The notes: generated by a model not told the origin, from the letters alone. A DNA stretch of 12,840 nt from an uncultured Actinomyces sp. (GCA_902773415.1 CACYEE010000006.1:1-12840), one strand, 5' to 3'. Shown: positions 1 to 6,810, counted from the first letter of the stretch. Program-made: numbers and translations.

Positions 1-431
1 GCTCCGACGAAAGCCCCGCTGCATTCCAGATCGACGGCGGCGAGCGTCAGCGGAAGCAGGAAGAGCAGCATTCCCGTCGCCTTGTTCGATCCCGAATGCA
101 CGACCGCCAACTCCCCTCGCATGGCGTATCCGAAAATCGCGTTGAACGCCTTGATCGCGGCAATCGCAATCATCCAGACGGCAAGCCAGGCCGGCACGTC
201 AATGGCAGGAACCAGCTTGATCAGGCACGCAACGAACAATGCGAAATCGGCCGCCGTGTCGAGCTTCGCCCCGAACCCGCTGGCAGTGCCCGTTTTCCGT
301 GCGATTGCCCCGTCTGCGATGTCGCTAAGCCCCGCAACGATGTACAGGGCGTAGAACGCGGGCGAAAACACGCGGCAAGGCAGCAAGGCCGCGCTGCATG
401 CGATTCGGACGACGGTGACGAGGTTTGCCAT
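1..431 (-). CDS. CDP-alcohol phosphatidyltransferase family protein (partial, C-terminus outside window)
   Basis: This is an integral membrane enzyme that transfers a phosphoalcohol from a CDP-alcohol, probably to make a phospholipid; the acceptor alcohol cannot be told. About 143 codons are visible, starting MANLVTVVRI, and the reading frame runs open to the left edge. The family signature D-x2-D-G-x2-A-R-x8-G-x3-D-x3-D is complete at residues 37-62 (D37, D40, G41, A44, R45, G54, D58, D62); these aspartates bind the metal and the CDP moiety in known members. Hydrophobic segments surround it (about 22-36, 63-76, 79-95 and 118-132). A later HSGSNKATG segment resembles the second half of small family members rather than classical PgsA. 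The ATG lies one base after the rlmC stop, so it is probably co-transcribed from the rlmC promoter. Fold and reaction class are confident; the product lipid is not. Confidence 0.88.
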   Translation of the reverse strand, partial: MANLVTVVRIACSAALLPCRVFSPAFYALYIVAGLSDIADGAIARKTGTASGFGAKLDTAADFALFVACLIKLVPAIDVPAWLAVWMIAIAAIKAFNAIFGYAMRGELAVVHSGSNKATGMLLFLLPLTLAAVDLECSGAFVG

Positions 432-432
432 G

Positions 433-1932
433 TCACGCCCGCGACATCAGCACGAGCGTTTCCACATGTTCCGTGTGCGGGAACATGTCGAAAACGCGCC
501 CGGCCACCACGCGGTAGGACGGCATCGCGGCAAGGTCCGCCGCAAGCGTTTCGGGATTGCAGCTCGAATAGGCGACGTGGCGCGTGCCCGAGGCCTCGAT
601 CCATCCGGCAAGCTCCCCGATGCCGCGCCGGGGCGGATTGACGACGAGGAAATCCGGGCGTCCGTGGGCGTAGGCGGAGGCTTCGGCGTCGCCCATGACG
701 AAGCGCGCCGAGGAGCCGATTGCGCTCGCGGCCGCACGCGCCGATTCGACGGCCTCTTCGGCGATTTCGACGCCAAGCACCTGCCGGCCCGGCCCGTCCA
801 GATGCAGGGCGAAGCCGCCGGCCCCGCAGAAGAGATCCCAGATGCGCAGCGGCCTCGCGGGGACTTTCGGACTGGCGTTCTGCGGGGCGGCGTTGTCCGG
901 GCTGGCGGGCGCGAAGGTTCCGGCGGCGTCCTCTCCCGTCGAATGTCTCCGCTCAGGCGCTGTTCCCGCGCCAGTCAGTTCCTCGGCCCATTCGCGCACC
1001 TGCGCATACAGCGCCCGCGCGATTGCGGTATTCGTCTGGAAGAAGGCGCCGGGGCGCAAAAGCAAAGTCGCTTCGCCCAGGTTCATCTCCAGATGCGCGC
1101 GCTCGGTGAGCACGATCTCCTCCTCGCCCTCGGTCAGCGCGGCGCGCTGCGGCAACAGGCTGACGGAGACGACGTGGGCCGTGCCGGGCGCGAAGCCGTC
1201 CCGACAGGGCGCTTGAGCTTGGACGTGGCGGGAACCGGGAGGCTGCGCCAATTCCTGTCCCGTCTGTTTGCGCTGGTCAGGGGGCTGGGTGGGAAAAGGG
1301 GGCGGATCGGGCGAGAATTGGGGACGGCGACGAGAGGAAGGTCCGCGCGAGCTGGCTCGTGCGAGACCGGGGCGAGGAAGCTGTGGCAGGGAGCGAAACG
1401 ACCGAACGCAGTCCCTTCCTCCCGCCCTGGCGGCAGGCCCGGGCAGGGCCGCGAGCAAGGCGGGCAGATGCTTGCGGATGCGCGGCACGGCCTCCGTCGA
1501 ACGCAAAACGAAACGGACCATGAGCGCGCCTGAAGGCGCGGCCGTGACAATGATGTGCTTGAGTTCGCCGCGGTCCTCCGCCGGGCGGTACGGCTGGAGG
1601 CCGGCGAGCGGGACGAAGCCTCGCAGCGGAGCGAAAGCGGCGGCAAGCGCGGGTTCGTAGAGCGGGCATTCGGCGAGGTCGACGCCGTGGAACTGCGCGT
1701 CGAGCACCCCGAAGGTCGGGTTTTCGAGCGTTCCTCCCACCGCCAGCTTCGCCTTGTTGCGAAAACCCGCCTCGGGCGAGGCGGCAGGGGAAAGCCAGTC
1801 GGCGCCGGGAGCGAAGAAAGGGGCGAGAATTGCGCGAACCCGCCGGTCCTTCGCGGCAAGCTGCTCCGAATAGGGCATGGCGAGCAGGGCGCACGAGGCG
1901 CACAGGCCGGCTTTGAAATACTCACAACGCAT
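433..1932 (-). CDS. rlmC: 23S rRNA (uracil(747)-C(5))-methyltransferase RlmC with two low-complexity insertions
   Basis: It methylates C5 of U747 in 23S rRNA using SAM; the family carries a [4Fe-4S] cluster. The start MRCEYFKAGLCASC matches the N-terminus of E. coli RlmC (RumB), so I use the ATG at 1932 although the frame is open further upstream to 2271. Cluster cysteines C3, C11, C14 and C89 fit the RlmC spacing. Other landmarks are GFRNKAK (57-62), RGELKHIIVT (121-130), FFQTN (297-301), SAM motif DLFCGAGG (366-373), NPPRRGIG (432-439), the nucleophile C458 in YSSCNPET, and the catalytic-base-type Glu in HVETLVL (489-495). At 499 residues it is about 125 longer than E. coli RlmC. The excess sits in two Pro/Arg/Ala-rich blocks, about 166-253 and 319-362, between conserved strands. 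A TACAAT box lies 6 nt before the ATG with no ribosome-binding site, suggesting a leaderless message. Confidence 0.9.
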   Translation of the reverse strand: MRCEYFKAGLCASCALLAMPYSEQLAAKDRRVRAILAPFFAPGADWLSPAASPEAGFRNKAKLAVGGTLENPTFGVLDAQFHGVDLAECPLYEPALAAAFAPLRGFVPLAGLQPYRPAEDRGELKHIIVTAAPSGALMVRFVLRSTEAVPRIRKHLPALLAALPGPAARAGGRDCVRSFRSLPQLPRPGLARASSRGPSSRRRPQFSPDPPPFPTQPPDQRKQTGQELAQPPGSRHVQAQAPCRDGFAPGTAHVVSVSLLPQRAALTEGEEEIVLTERAHLEMNLGEATLLLRPGAFFQTNTAIARALYAQVREWAEELTGAGTAPERRHSTGEDAAGTFAPASPDNAAPQNASPKVPARPLRIWDLFCGAGGFALHLDGPGRQVLGVEIAEEAVESARAAASAIGSSARFVMGDAEASAYAHGRPDFLVVNPPRRGIGELAGWIEASGTRHVAYSSCNPETLAADLAAMPSYRVVAGRVFDMFPHTEHVETLVLMSRA

Positions 1933-1938
1933 GAAGGA

Positions 1939-1944
1939 ATTGTA
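1939..1944 (-). promoter_or_regulatory. -10 box of rlmC, leaderless geometry
   Basis: The minus strand reads TACAAT, then 6 nt (TCCTTC), then the rlmC ATG at 1932. A TANNNT -10 normally sets the transcription start about 6-8 nt downstream, which would place it at or next to the A of the start codon. No convincing -35 is seen and no Shine-Dalgarno precedes the gene. The promoter is inferred from sequence only. Confidence 0.55.
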
Positions 1945-1971
1945 TGCGACCGCGAACCGGCCCGACACGGG

Positions 1972-1977
1972 TACAGT
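1972..1977 (+). promoter_or_regulatory. -10 box of the GH3 gene, leaderless geometry
   Basis: TACAGT lies 7 nt before the ATG at 1985, in the sequence GGTACAGTAAG. The spacing puts the expected transcription start on or next to the start codon. The short purine stretch AAGGG between them is too close to the ATG to be a normal ribosome-binding site. The 52-bp spacer therefore seems to hold two divergent, nearly leaderless promoters. Confidence 0.55.
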
Positions 1978-1984
1978 AAGGGCC

Positions 1985-3229
1985 ATGACTGCCGCAACCA
2001 TGCTCCCGCGCCGCCTCGCTGCCCTCGTCACCCTCTGCCTGCCCTTCGGCCTCGCCGGCTGCTCCGGTTCGCCCGGCTCCGACGCCTCCGAAGCCGCGCC
2101 GCAGACCCGGAGCGCCACGGAATCCTCCACGTTCGGCGAAGGCGACAGCGCCACGGGCGACGCCGAGACCCCCGAGGAAGCCATTGCGGCGGAAGCCGCG
2201 GGAATCGTGGCGGACATGAGCCTTGAGGAGAAAGTCGCCCAGCTTTTCCTTCTCACCCCCGAACAGCTCACCGGCGTCGGACAGGTCGTCGCATCGGGCG
2301 ACGCGACGCGCGAAGCCTACGAGAAACGGCCCGTCGCGGGGGTCATCTACTTCACCCAGAACCTCCTCGACATCGAACAGACCCGCACCATGCTCCAGGA
2401 CATGGAGGACATCGCCGAAACCGCCACCGGCCTCGCCCCCTTCCTCGCCATCGACGAGGAAGGCGGCGAGGTGTCGCGTGTCGGCGGGGCGCCCGGGTTC
2501 GGAATCGACAATGTGGGCGACATGCGCAAGATCGGAGACGCGGGAGATGCCGCGAAGGCGAAGGAGGTGGCCGAAAGGATCGGCGACTATCTTGCCGACC
2601 TCGGGTTCAACGTGGACTTCGCGCCGGTGGCCGACATCGCGAACAGCAGCTCGACCACGATGAGCCGCCGCGCCTTCGGCAGCACGGAGGCCGCCGTCAC
2701 CCCGATGGTCGCGGCCCAGATCGAAGGCTTCGCGGATGCCGGCATCCTTTCGGCGGCGAAGCATTTCCCCGGAATCGGCGGTGCCCACGGCGATTCCCAC
2801 GAGGATGCGATCGCGAGCGCCGAGACCCTGGACGAGATGAGGGCCGAAGAGCTCAAACCCTTCGAGGCCGCCATCGAGGCGGGCGTTCCCTTCGTGATGG
2901 TCGGGCATCTGACCGTCAAGGAGGCCACCGGCTCCGACCTGCCGGCCTCCCTGAATCCCGAGATCATGCAGAAGGTTTTGCGTGAGGAGATGGGCTATGA
3001 AGGCCTGATCGTCACCGATTCGCTGTCGATGGGCGCGGTGACGAAGTTCTATGCGCCCGAGGAAGTGGGCTTGCAAGCTCTGCTCGCCGGGGCTGACATG
3101 ATTCTCATGCCGCTCGATTTCGAGGCCTCCTACCAGCGCCTTCTCAAGGCCGTGGACGATGGCGAGATTGCCGAGGAACGTATCGACGAGTCCGTGGCGC
3201 GGATCGTGCGCACGAAGCTCGCGATGTGA
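1985..3229 (+). CDS. Glycoside hydrolase family 3 lipoprotein (beta-N-acetylhexosaminidase, NagZ-like)
   Basis: Probably a surface lipoprotein that removes terminal beta-linked N-acetylglucosamine from cell-wall or host glycans. The 414-residue product starts with a lipoprotein signal peptide: MLPRR, a hydrophobic stretch, and lipobox LAGC with acylated Cys26. A Ser/Glu/Ala-rich linker (27-75) leads to a single GH3 TIM-barrel domain. Landmarks are EKVAQLFL (82-89), the DEEGGEVSR substrate loop (157-165), the KHFPGIGGAHGDSH motif (259-272) with the Asp270/His272 acid-base dyad, MVGHLT (305-310), and the VTDSLSMGA nucleophile motif (343-351, Asp345). The more common GHG in the KHFPG motif is GIG here. 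There is no second GH3 domain, which fits NagZ-type enzymes. The start is taken at 1985 because the lipoprotein signal begins there; the frame is open upstream to 1877. It is divergent from rlmC. Substrate is inferred from the family. Confidence 0.88.
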   Translation: MTAATMLPRRLAALVTLCLPFGLAGCSGSPGSDASEAAPQTRSATESSTFGEGDSATGDAETPEEAIAAEAAGIVADMSLEEKVAQLFLLTPEQLTGVGQVVASGDATREAYEKRPVAGVIYFTQNLLDIEQTRTMLQDMEDIAETATGLAPFLAIDEEGGEVSRVGGAPGFGIDNVGDMRKIGDAGDAAKAKEVAERIGDYLADLGFNVDFAPVADIANSSSTTMSRRAFGSTEAAVTPMVAAQIEGFADAGILSAAKHFPGIGGAHGDSHEDAIASAETLDEMRAEELKPFEAAIEAGVPFVMVGHLTVKEATGSDLPASLNPEIMQKVLREEMGYEGLIVTDSLSMGAVTKFYAPEEVGLQALLAGADMILMPLDFEASYQRLLKAVDDGEIAEERIDESVARIVRTKLAM

Positions 3230-3415
3230 GGGGCGACGGCCGCAATCGGCGTTGGCAAAACCGCGGGAACGGGTGCGGCCGTTGGCGGCGCTGTTGGTGT
3301 TGCGGTTGGCGTGGTCCGGGATTTGAAGTACGATCTGGGTGCCGTCGATGGATGCCTCGGGCCGGGTGGGAGTCGGAGATGCCGTATCCGGGTGCTTCTT
3401 GCGGGAGCAGAAACA
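3230..3415. other. Intergenic stretch without a convincing gene
   Basis: Between the GH3 stop and the next plausible start no frame has protein-like codon use. Around 3251-3313 imperfect GTTGGC/GTTGCG-type repeats, read in the GH3 frame after its stop, give a Gly/Ala/Val-rich string, but there is no start codon or ribosome-binding site. Overlapping frames on both strands are rich in Trp, Cys and Arg or in Pro and Thr, as expected for non-coding frames. No clear terminator was found. Confidence 0.5.
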
Positions 3416-3672
3416 GTGACTACGAAACGCGGCGCGCTTATTGCAGCGAAGTTCCTCGGCGGGTTTTTCACGGCTGCTGTTTCCATCAGCCTCCTCCGTC
3501 GGCTCCTCTTCTGCCGCACGCTGTTGCCTCCAGCGCGGGAATCTCTGATGTGGTACGACTGGCCGGCGCTCGTGCTGGGCTGTTCCTCGGGTGTGCCTTG
3601 GGCATCGGTTTCGCGCGTGAAGAATTGCCTGCATCGAAACACGGCTGCTCGAAAGGAAGCGGCGCATGTTGA
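3416..3672 (+). pseudogene. Possible decayed or frameshifted small membrane-protein gene
   Basis: A GTG at 3416 follows GGGAG with 8-nt spacing and opens a frame starting MTTKRGALIAAKFLGGFFTA, which looks like a membrane segment. After about 3490 this frame turns into Arg/Cys-rich sequence. A neighbouring frame then reads sensibly up to 3672 (...AGARAGLFLGCALGIGFAREE...), a second possible membrane segment. Its TGA overlaps the start of the next gene (ATGTTGA at 3666), a coupling-like arrangement. One frameshift between roughly 3485 and 3545 would join both parts into a protein of about 85 residues. Alternatively only the second part is used, as a 40-residue ORF from GTG 3550. No homology is recognised. 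It could equally be non-coding, so confidence is low. Confidence 0.25.
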
Positions 3673-3881
3673 GGGCCGACTACCTCGATTTCTTTCTTCG
3701 CGACGGCGCGCTTTTCGGCGCTCTCGTTGCCGTGCTTGTCGGTGGGAGCATTGGCTTGCTCTGCCGATACGTTCTCATGCCGCGCCTGTCGGAGCGCGGC
3801 AAAAAGCTGTGCGTTGGCGTGATCGTTGCGCTGCTTGCTGTTGCCGCTCTAGCTGCTGCCGGCGCCGTGGGGATTGCTTAG
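3666..3881 (+). CDS. Small two-helix membrane protein, function unknown
   Basis: A 71-residue product that I do not recognise. It starts MLRADYLDFFLRDG. Two hydrophobic helices follow, about residues 14-37 (Gly/Val/Leu-rich, GALVAVLVGGSIGLL) and 48-71 (LCVGVIVALLAVAALAAAG), joined by a short basic loop containing MPRLSERGKK. The positive loop predicts a hairpin with the loop in the cytoplasm. The start is supported by GAAAGGAAG about 6 nt upstream. The stop of a possible upstream frame overlaps this ATG. Its third-position GC is lower than in the flanking enzymes, which with the degraded sequence upstream may mean acquired or fast-evolving DNA. A strong palindrome begins 39 nt after its stop. 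Confidence 0.6.
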   Translation: MLRADYLDFFLRDGALFGALVAVLVGGSIGLLCRYVLMPRLSERGKKLCVGVIVALLAVAALAAAGAVGIA

Positions 3882-3919
3882 TCCGGCTTCGGTCTTGGAA
3901 CGGATGCCGTGAACAGGCT

Positions 3920-3978
3920 CGTGAAATCCGGCCCGTGGAACAGGGGGACAGCCCCCGCTCCACGGGCCGGATTTCACG
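3920..3978. repeat. 59-bp near-perfect palindrome (20-bp arms), repeat family copy 1
   Basis: The left arm 3920-3939 (CGTGAAATCCGGCCCGTGGA) is the exact reverse complement of 3959-3978. The 19-nt centre contains a second hairpin, GGGGG-ACAG-CCCCC at 3943-3956. No T-run follows, so it is not a classical terminator, although as RNA it would form a very stable structure 39 nt downstream of the 71-residue ORF and could protect or end the message. Positions 3944-3974 match the spaced motif GGGG-N4-YCCC-N10-SCCGGATTT that recurs at 7048-7078 and, inverted, at 7138-7168. Confidence 0.8.
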
Positions 3979-4078
3979 GTTCGCCACCGCCCGGCCACGT
4001 TCGGTGCATCCACGCTGCCGCCGGAGGCACGTGCTGTCGCCACGCATCGAATGCCCGCGTCGTGCAGCCGCCGCATAG

Positions 4079-4084
4079 TAGCAT
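4079..4084 (+). promoter_or_regulatory. Weak candidate -10 box for pepC
   Basis: TAGCAT lies in a short AT-rich island (4075-4088) about 60 nt upstream of the pepC ATG and fits TANNNT. No good -35 is visible 16-18 nt upstream. An imperfect hairpin (GGCCC 4094-4098 pairing with GGGCC 4113-4117, with a few flanking pairs) would sit in the resulting leader. Offered as a candidate only. Confidence 0.25.
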
Positions 4085-4143
4085 TATGAGAAGGGCCCAG
4101 CGTCAGCGAGCCGGGCCTTGACAACGAAACGCGGAAGGGAATC

Positions 4144-5469
4144 ATGGCGAACTACGATCTCACGCCTGACATGCTTGCCCAGTTCACCGAGGAGTTCACG
4201 GCCGATCGCGTGGCGCGCCTCGTGCAGAACGCCGTCACCGTCACCCCGGTGTCGCACATTGCGAAGGACCGCACGAAGGTCACGTCAATCGATGCCTCGA
4301 TGTCGGTCAAGGTAGATTCCTGGCCCAACACCAACCAGAAAAAGTCGGGCCGCTGCTGGATCTTCTCCGGCCTGAACTCCCTCAAGCCCGCCGTCTACGA
4401 AGCCACCGGGCTCAAGGAATTCGAGTTCTCCCAGAACTACGTCCACTACTTCGACAAGCTCGAAAAAGCCAACTGGTTCCTCGCCTCCATGATCGAAATG
4501 GCCGACCGCCCCTGCGACGACCGCACCGTCGCCTGGATGCTCGCCGATCCCATCGGCGACGGCGGCCAATGGAACATGTTCGTCGCGCTCGTGAAAAAGT
4601 ACGGCCTCGTGCCGAAATACGCGATGCCTGAAACCGAATCCTCCTCGAACACGCCCGAAATGAACCGGACCCTGCAAAACATGCTGCGCCGCGGGGCGAA
4701 GGTGCTGCGCGAAGCCGTGGCAGGCGGCTCCGACGGCGTCGCCGAAAAGAATGAGCTCATGCGGCAGGTCCACCGCGTGCTTTCCATCCACTTGGGCACC
4801 CCGCCCACGGAATTCGTCTGGCAGTGGCGCGACAAGGACGGAAGGTTCCACCGCGACGGCGTGCGCACCCCGCAACAGTTCGCCGCCGAATACGCCGCAA
4901 GCCTCGACGACTACGTGTGCATCGTCAACGACCCGCGCGAAAGCTCCCCCTACGGCCAGGTATTCACCGTGGACCGCCTCGGCAACGTCGTAGGCGAGCG
5001 CGTTACCTACCTCAACGTCGAAATGCCGGTGATTCGCAAGGCCGTCATCGACACGCTCAAGGACGGCCGCCCCGTGTGGATGGGCTGCGACACCGCCAAG
5101 CAGTGCGACCGGAAGGCCGGCATCTGGGACGCCACGCTCTACGACTGGGAGGCCACCTACGGCATCGACCTCGCCATGACGAAGGCCGAAGAGCTCGAAT
5201 ACGGCGAATCGCAGATGACCCACGCCATGCAGTTCACCGGCGTGGACATCGTCGACGGCGAACCGCGCCGCTGGCGAATCGAAAACTCGTGGGGCGACGA
5301 AATCGGCGACAAGGGCTTCTTCACGATGAACGATTCCTGGTTCGACCAGCATGTTTTCGAGGTGGCGGTCCACAAGAAGTACCTGCCGAAGAAGCTGCTC
5401 GCCGCGCTCGCCGCCGAACCGATCGTGCTGCCCGCCTGGGATCCGATGGGTTCGCTCGCGCGCGGCTGA
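4144..5469 (+). CDS. pepC: Aminopeptidase C (bleomycin hydrolase family, papain-like C1B)
   Basis: A cytoplasmic cysteine aminopeptidase that trims N-terminal residues from peptides; family members form hexamers with the active sites inside the barrel. The 441-residue length is typical. The papain-type active site is complete: oxyanion Gln65 and nucleophile Cys71 in NQKKSGRCWIF (64-74), His360 in QMTHAMQFTGVD (357-368), and Asn381 in RIENSWGDE (378-386). Other family landmarks are FSQNYVHYFDKLEKANWF (95-112), DGGQWNMFVALVKKYGLVP (139-157) and the C-terminal tail EPIVLPAWDPMGSLARG, which in this family reaches into the active site and limits it to aminopeptidase activity. GGAAGGGA lies about 4 nt before the ATG. 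It appears to be a single-gene unit between two hairpin-bearing spacers. Identification is very secure. Confidence 0.96.
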   Translation: MANYDLTPDMLAQFTEEFTADRVARLVQNAVTVTPVSHIAKDRTKVTSIDASMSVKVDSWPNTNQKKSGRCWIFSGLNSLKPAVYEATGLKEFEFSQNYVHYFDKLEKANWFLASMIEMADRPCDDRTVAWMLADPIGDGGQWNMFVALVKKYGLVPKYAMPETESSSNTPEMNRTLQNMLRRGAKVLREAVAGGSDGVAEKNELMRQVHRVLSIHLGTPPTEFVWQWRDKDGRFHRDGVRTPQQFAAEYAASLDDYVCIVNDPRESSPYGQVFTVDRLGNVVGERVTYLNVEMPVIRKAVIDTLKDGRPVWMGCDTAKQCDRKAGIWDATLYDWEATYGIDLAMTKAEELEYGESQMTHAMQFTGVDIVDGEPRRWRIENSWGDEIGDKGFFTMNDSWFDQHVFEVAVHKKYLPKKLLAALAAEPIVLPAWDPMGSLARG

Positions 5470-5742
5470 CGGGCGCTTCGGGCTGACGCCCGGTTCCTGA
5501 TCGGAGCGACGCGGAGGGGGCAGCCCGGTGCCGGATCGGGGACAGTCCCCTTCCGGTGTTCATGCGAGACCCCTTCTGGTCGCATTCGGGATGCGACGGC
5601 GACGCTCTTGTGCCGTGGGGCGGCAATTGGCGGGCCGGCGCGAGGGCGGAGCTGCCTCGCGTGCCCTCCGGCGTCGTCCCCGAAAGACCGGTTTCGCTAT
5701 GGCGAAGGCAGGCCTCCAACGCGGCCACGGACGGAAAGGACC
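5470..5742. other. Spacer between pepC and gluQ with three hairpins
   Basis: I see no gene in these 273 bp. Directly after the pepC stop, CGGGCG (5470-5475) pairs with CGCCCG (5487-5492). A 26-nt hairpin follows at 5531-5556, and GTCGCAT (5579-5585) pairs perfectly with ATGCGAC (5591-5597) over a 5-nt loop. None is followed by a T-run. No convincing gluQ promoter was found. The frame open from 5608 into gluQ has no usable start before 5743 and looks non-coding there. Confidence 0.5.
5531..5556. repeat. Palindromic hairpin with GGGGACAGTCCCC core
   Basis: The core GGGGACAGTCCCC (5538-5550) is a palindrome around one central A. It is flanked by CCGGA (5531-5535) and TCCGG (5552-5556). It lies 60 nt after the pepC stop and may act as a terminator or processing site for pepC. 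It resembles the centre of the palindrome at 3943-3956 but lacks the CCGGATTT part at the family spacing, so membership in that repeat family is only partial. Confidence 0.6.
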
Positions 5743-6810
5743 ATGATGGGCGAGACGAAAACCGAAAGCGACGGGACTTGCCGGGATGCGCGCACGGCGT
5801 CGCCCTGCACCAAAGGCTTCGGACGTTTCGCCCCAAGCCCGACCGGCGACTTCCACCTCGGCAACCTCCGCACCGCCCTGCTCGCCTGGGCTTTCGCCCG
5901 CCAGGCCGGCCTCGGCTTCCTCATGCGCATGGAGGACCTCGACGCCCGCTCGCGCCCCGAACACGCCACCCGCCAGCTTCAGGACCTCGAAGCCCTCGGT
6001 CTCGACTGGGACGGGCCGGTAATCTGGCAGTCCCGCCTGGGCGAACGGTACGGCGAGGCCTACGCGCGGCTTGAGAACGCCGGCCTGCTCTACGAGTGCT
6101 ACTGCACGCGCCGCGAACTCGCGCAGGTCGCCTCCGCCCCGCACATGCCGCCGGGTTCCTATGCGGGAACCTGCCGGAATCTCGGGCCGGCCCTGCGGAA
6201 GGCGGGGCGCGCGAAGCTCGCCGGAATGGCGCGCGGCCCGGCCATGAGGCTGCATGCGGGAACCGAAAACGGCATGGTGCGCGACTTGATTTGCGGGCGA
6301 TACGAAGGGGCCGTGGACGACATCGTGATTCGCCGGGGCGACGGCGTGTGGAGCTACAACTTCGTGTCCGTGCTCGACGATGCCCTCGATGGCGTCGTGC
6401 AGGTGGTGCGGGGCAACGATCTGCTTTCCTCGACGCCGCGACAGGCGCGCCTTGCGGGCCTGCTCGGCTTCGGGACGCCCGGATACGCGCACGTGCCGAT
6501 GGTGTGCAATGCGGCCGGCGTGCGCCTGGCCAAGCGCGACGGTGCCGTGACGATGCGGGCGCTTGCGGGCTTTGGCTGGGAACCGGCCGATATCGTCCAG
6601 CTCGTCGGCCGTTCGCTCGGGCTGGCCGACGTGCGTTCGGCGGCGGAATTCGCCGAAGCCGTGCGGATGGAGGCGCTGGCGTGGCCTGCGGGGATGGACG
6701 GGGTGGACAGGACGAAGGGGACGGACGCGGCCCGGCGCGATCTTGCCCCCGGAACCTGGCTGCTTGACCCGTCGTCCCTTGAGGCGGGTCCGCGCGCGCT
6801 ACTCGGCTAG
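5743..6810 (+). CDS. gluQ: Glutamyl-Q tRNA(Asp) synthetase (GluQRS)
   Basis: It activates glutamate and attaches it to queuosine at position 34 of tRNA(Asp), giving glutamyl-queuosine. The 355-residue protein has the GluRS-type catalytic domain but no C-terminal anticodon-binding domain, the hallmark of the family. Landmarks are GRFAPSPTGDFHLGNLRTAL (27-46, with HLGN as the HIGH-type motif), RMEDLD (62-67), the zinc site C119-x-C121 with Y140-x3-C144, RRGDGVWSYNFVSVLDD (197-213), VRGNDLL (222-228) and RLAKRDGAVT (261-270) in the KMSKS position. It is longer than E. coli GluQ (298 residues), with a 25-residue N-terminal extension and a less conserved C-terminus. The start is ATG 5743 after GGAAAGGA; the adjacent ATG 5746 is nearly equivalent. 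It stands alone, and no queuosine synthesis genes lie in the window. Confidence 0.93.
   Translation: MMGETKTESDGTCRDARTASPCTKGFGRFAPSPTGDFHLGNLRTALLAWAFARQAGLGFLMRMEDLDARSRPEHATRQLQDLEALGLDWDGPVIWQSRLGERYGEAYARLENAGLLYECYCTRRELAQVASAPHMPPGSYAGTCRNLGPALRKAGRAKLAGMARGPAMRLHAGTENGMVRDLICGRYEGAVDDIVIRRGDGVWSYNFVSVLDDALDGVVQVVRGNDLLSSTPRQARLAGLLGFGTPGYAHVPMVCNAAGVRLAKRDGAVTMRALAGFGWEPADIVQLVGRSLGLADVRSAAEFAEAVRMEALAWPAGMDGVDRTKGTDAARRDLAPGTWLLDPSSLEAGPRALLG

Noticed and set aside
221..604. 127-codon open frame on the minus strand across the rlmC/phosphatidyltransferase junction
   Set aside because: It is a shadow frame; the complete CDP-alcohol phosphotransferase signature and the RlmC C-terminus are in other frames over the same DNA.
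1933..2271. 113-codon N-terminal extension of the rlmC frame
   Set aside because: It would overlap the GH3 signal peptide on the other strand, shows no homology, and the RlmC family begins at MRCEYF with its cluster cysteine.
1922..3667. 581-codon minus-strand frame opposite the GH3 gene
   Set aside because: It is antisense to a gene with full GH3 motifs, and its translation is His/Arg/Gly-rich without domain features, as is typical for antisense frames in GC-rich DNA.
3920..3978. Intrinsic terminator after the 71-residue ORF
   Set aside because: The hairpin is strong enough, but no T-run follows on either strand; it is kept as a repeat element with possible terminator activity.
4118..4123. 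Perfect TTGACA -35-like hexamer upstream of pepC
   Set aside because: A -10 17 nt downstream would fall on the pepC start codon, after the ribosome-binding site, and no TANNNT sits there before the ATG. It is probably chance.
4285..5373. 362-codon minus-strand frame opposite pepC
   Set aside because: It is an antisense shadow of pepC, whose catalytic Cys, His and Asn are all present on the plus strand.
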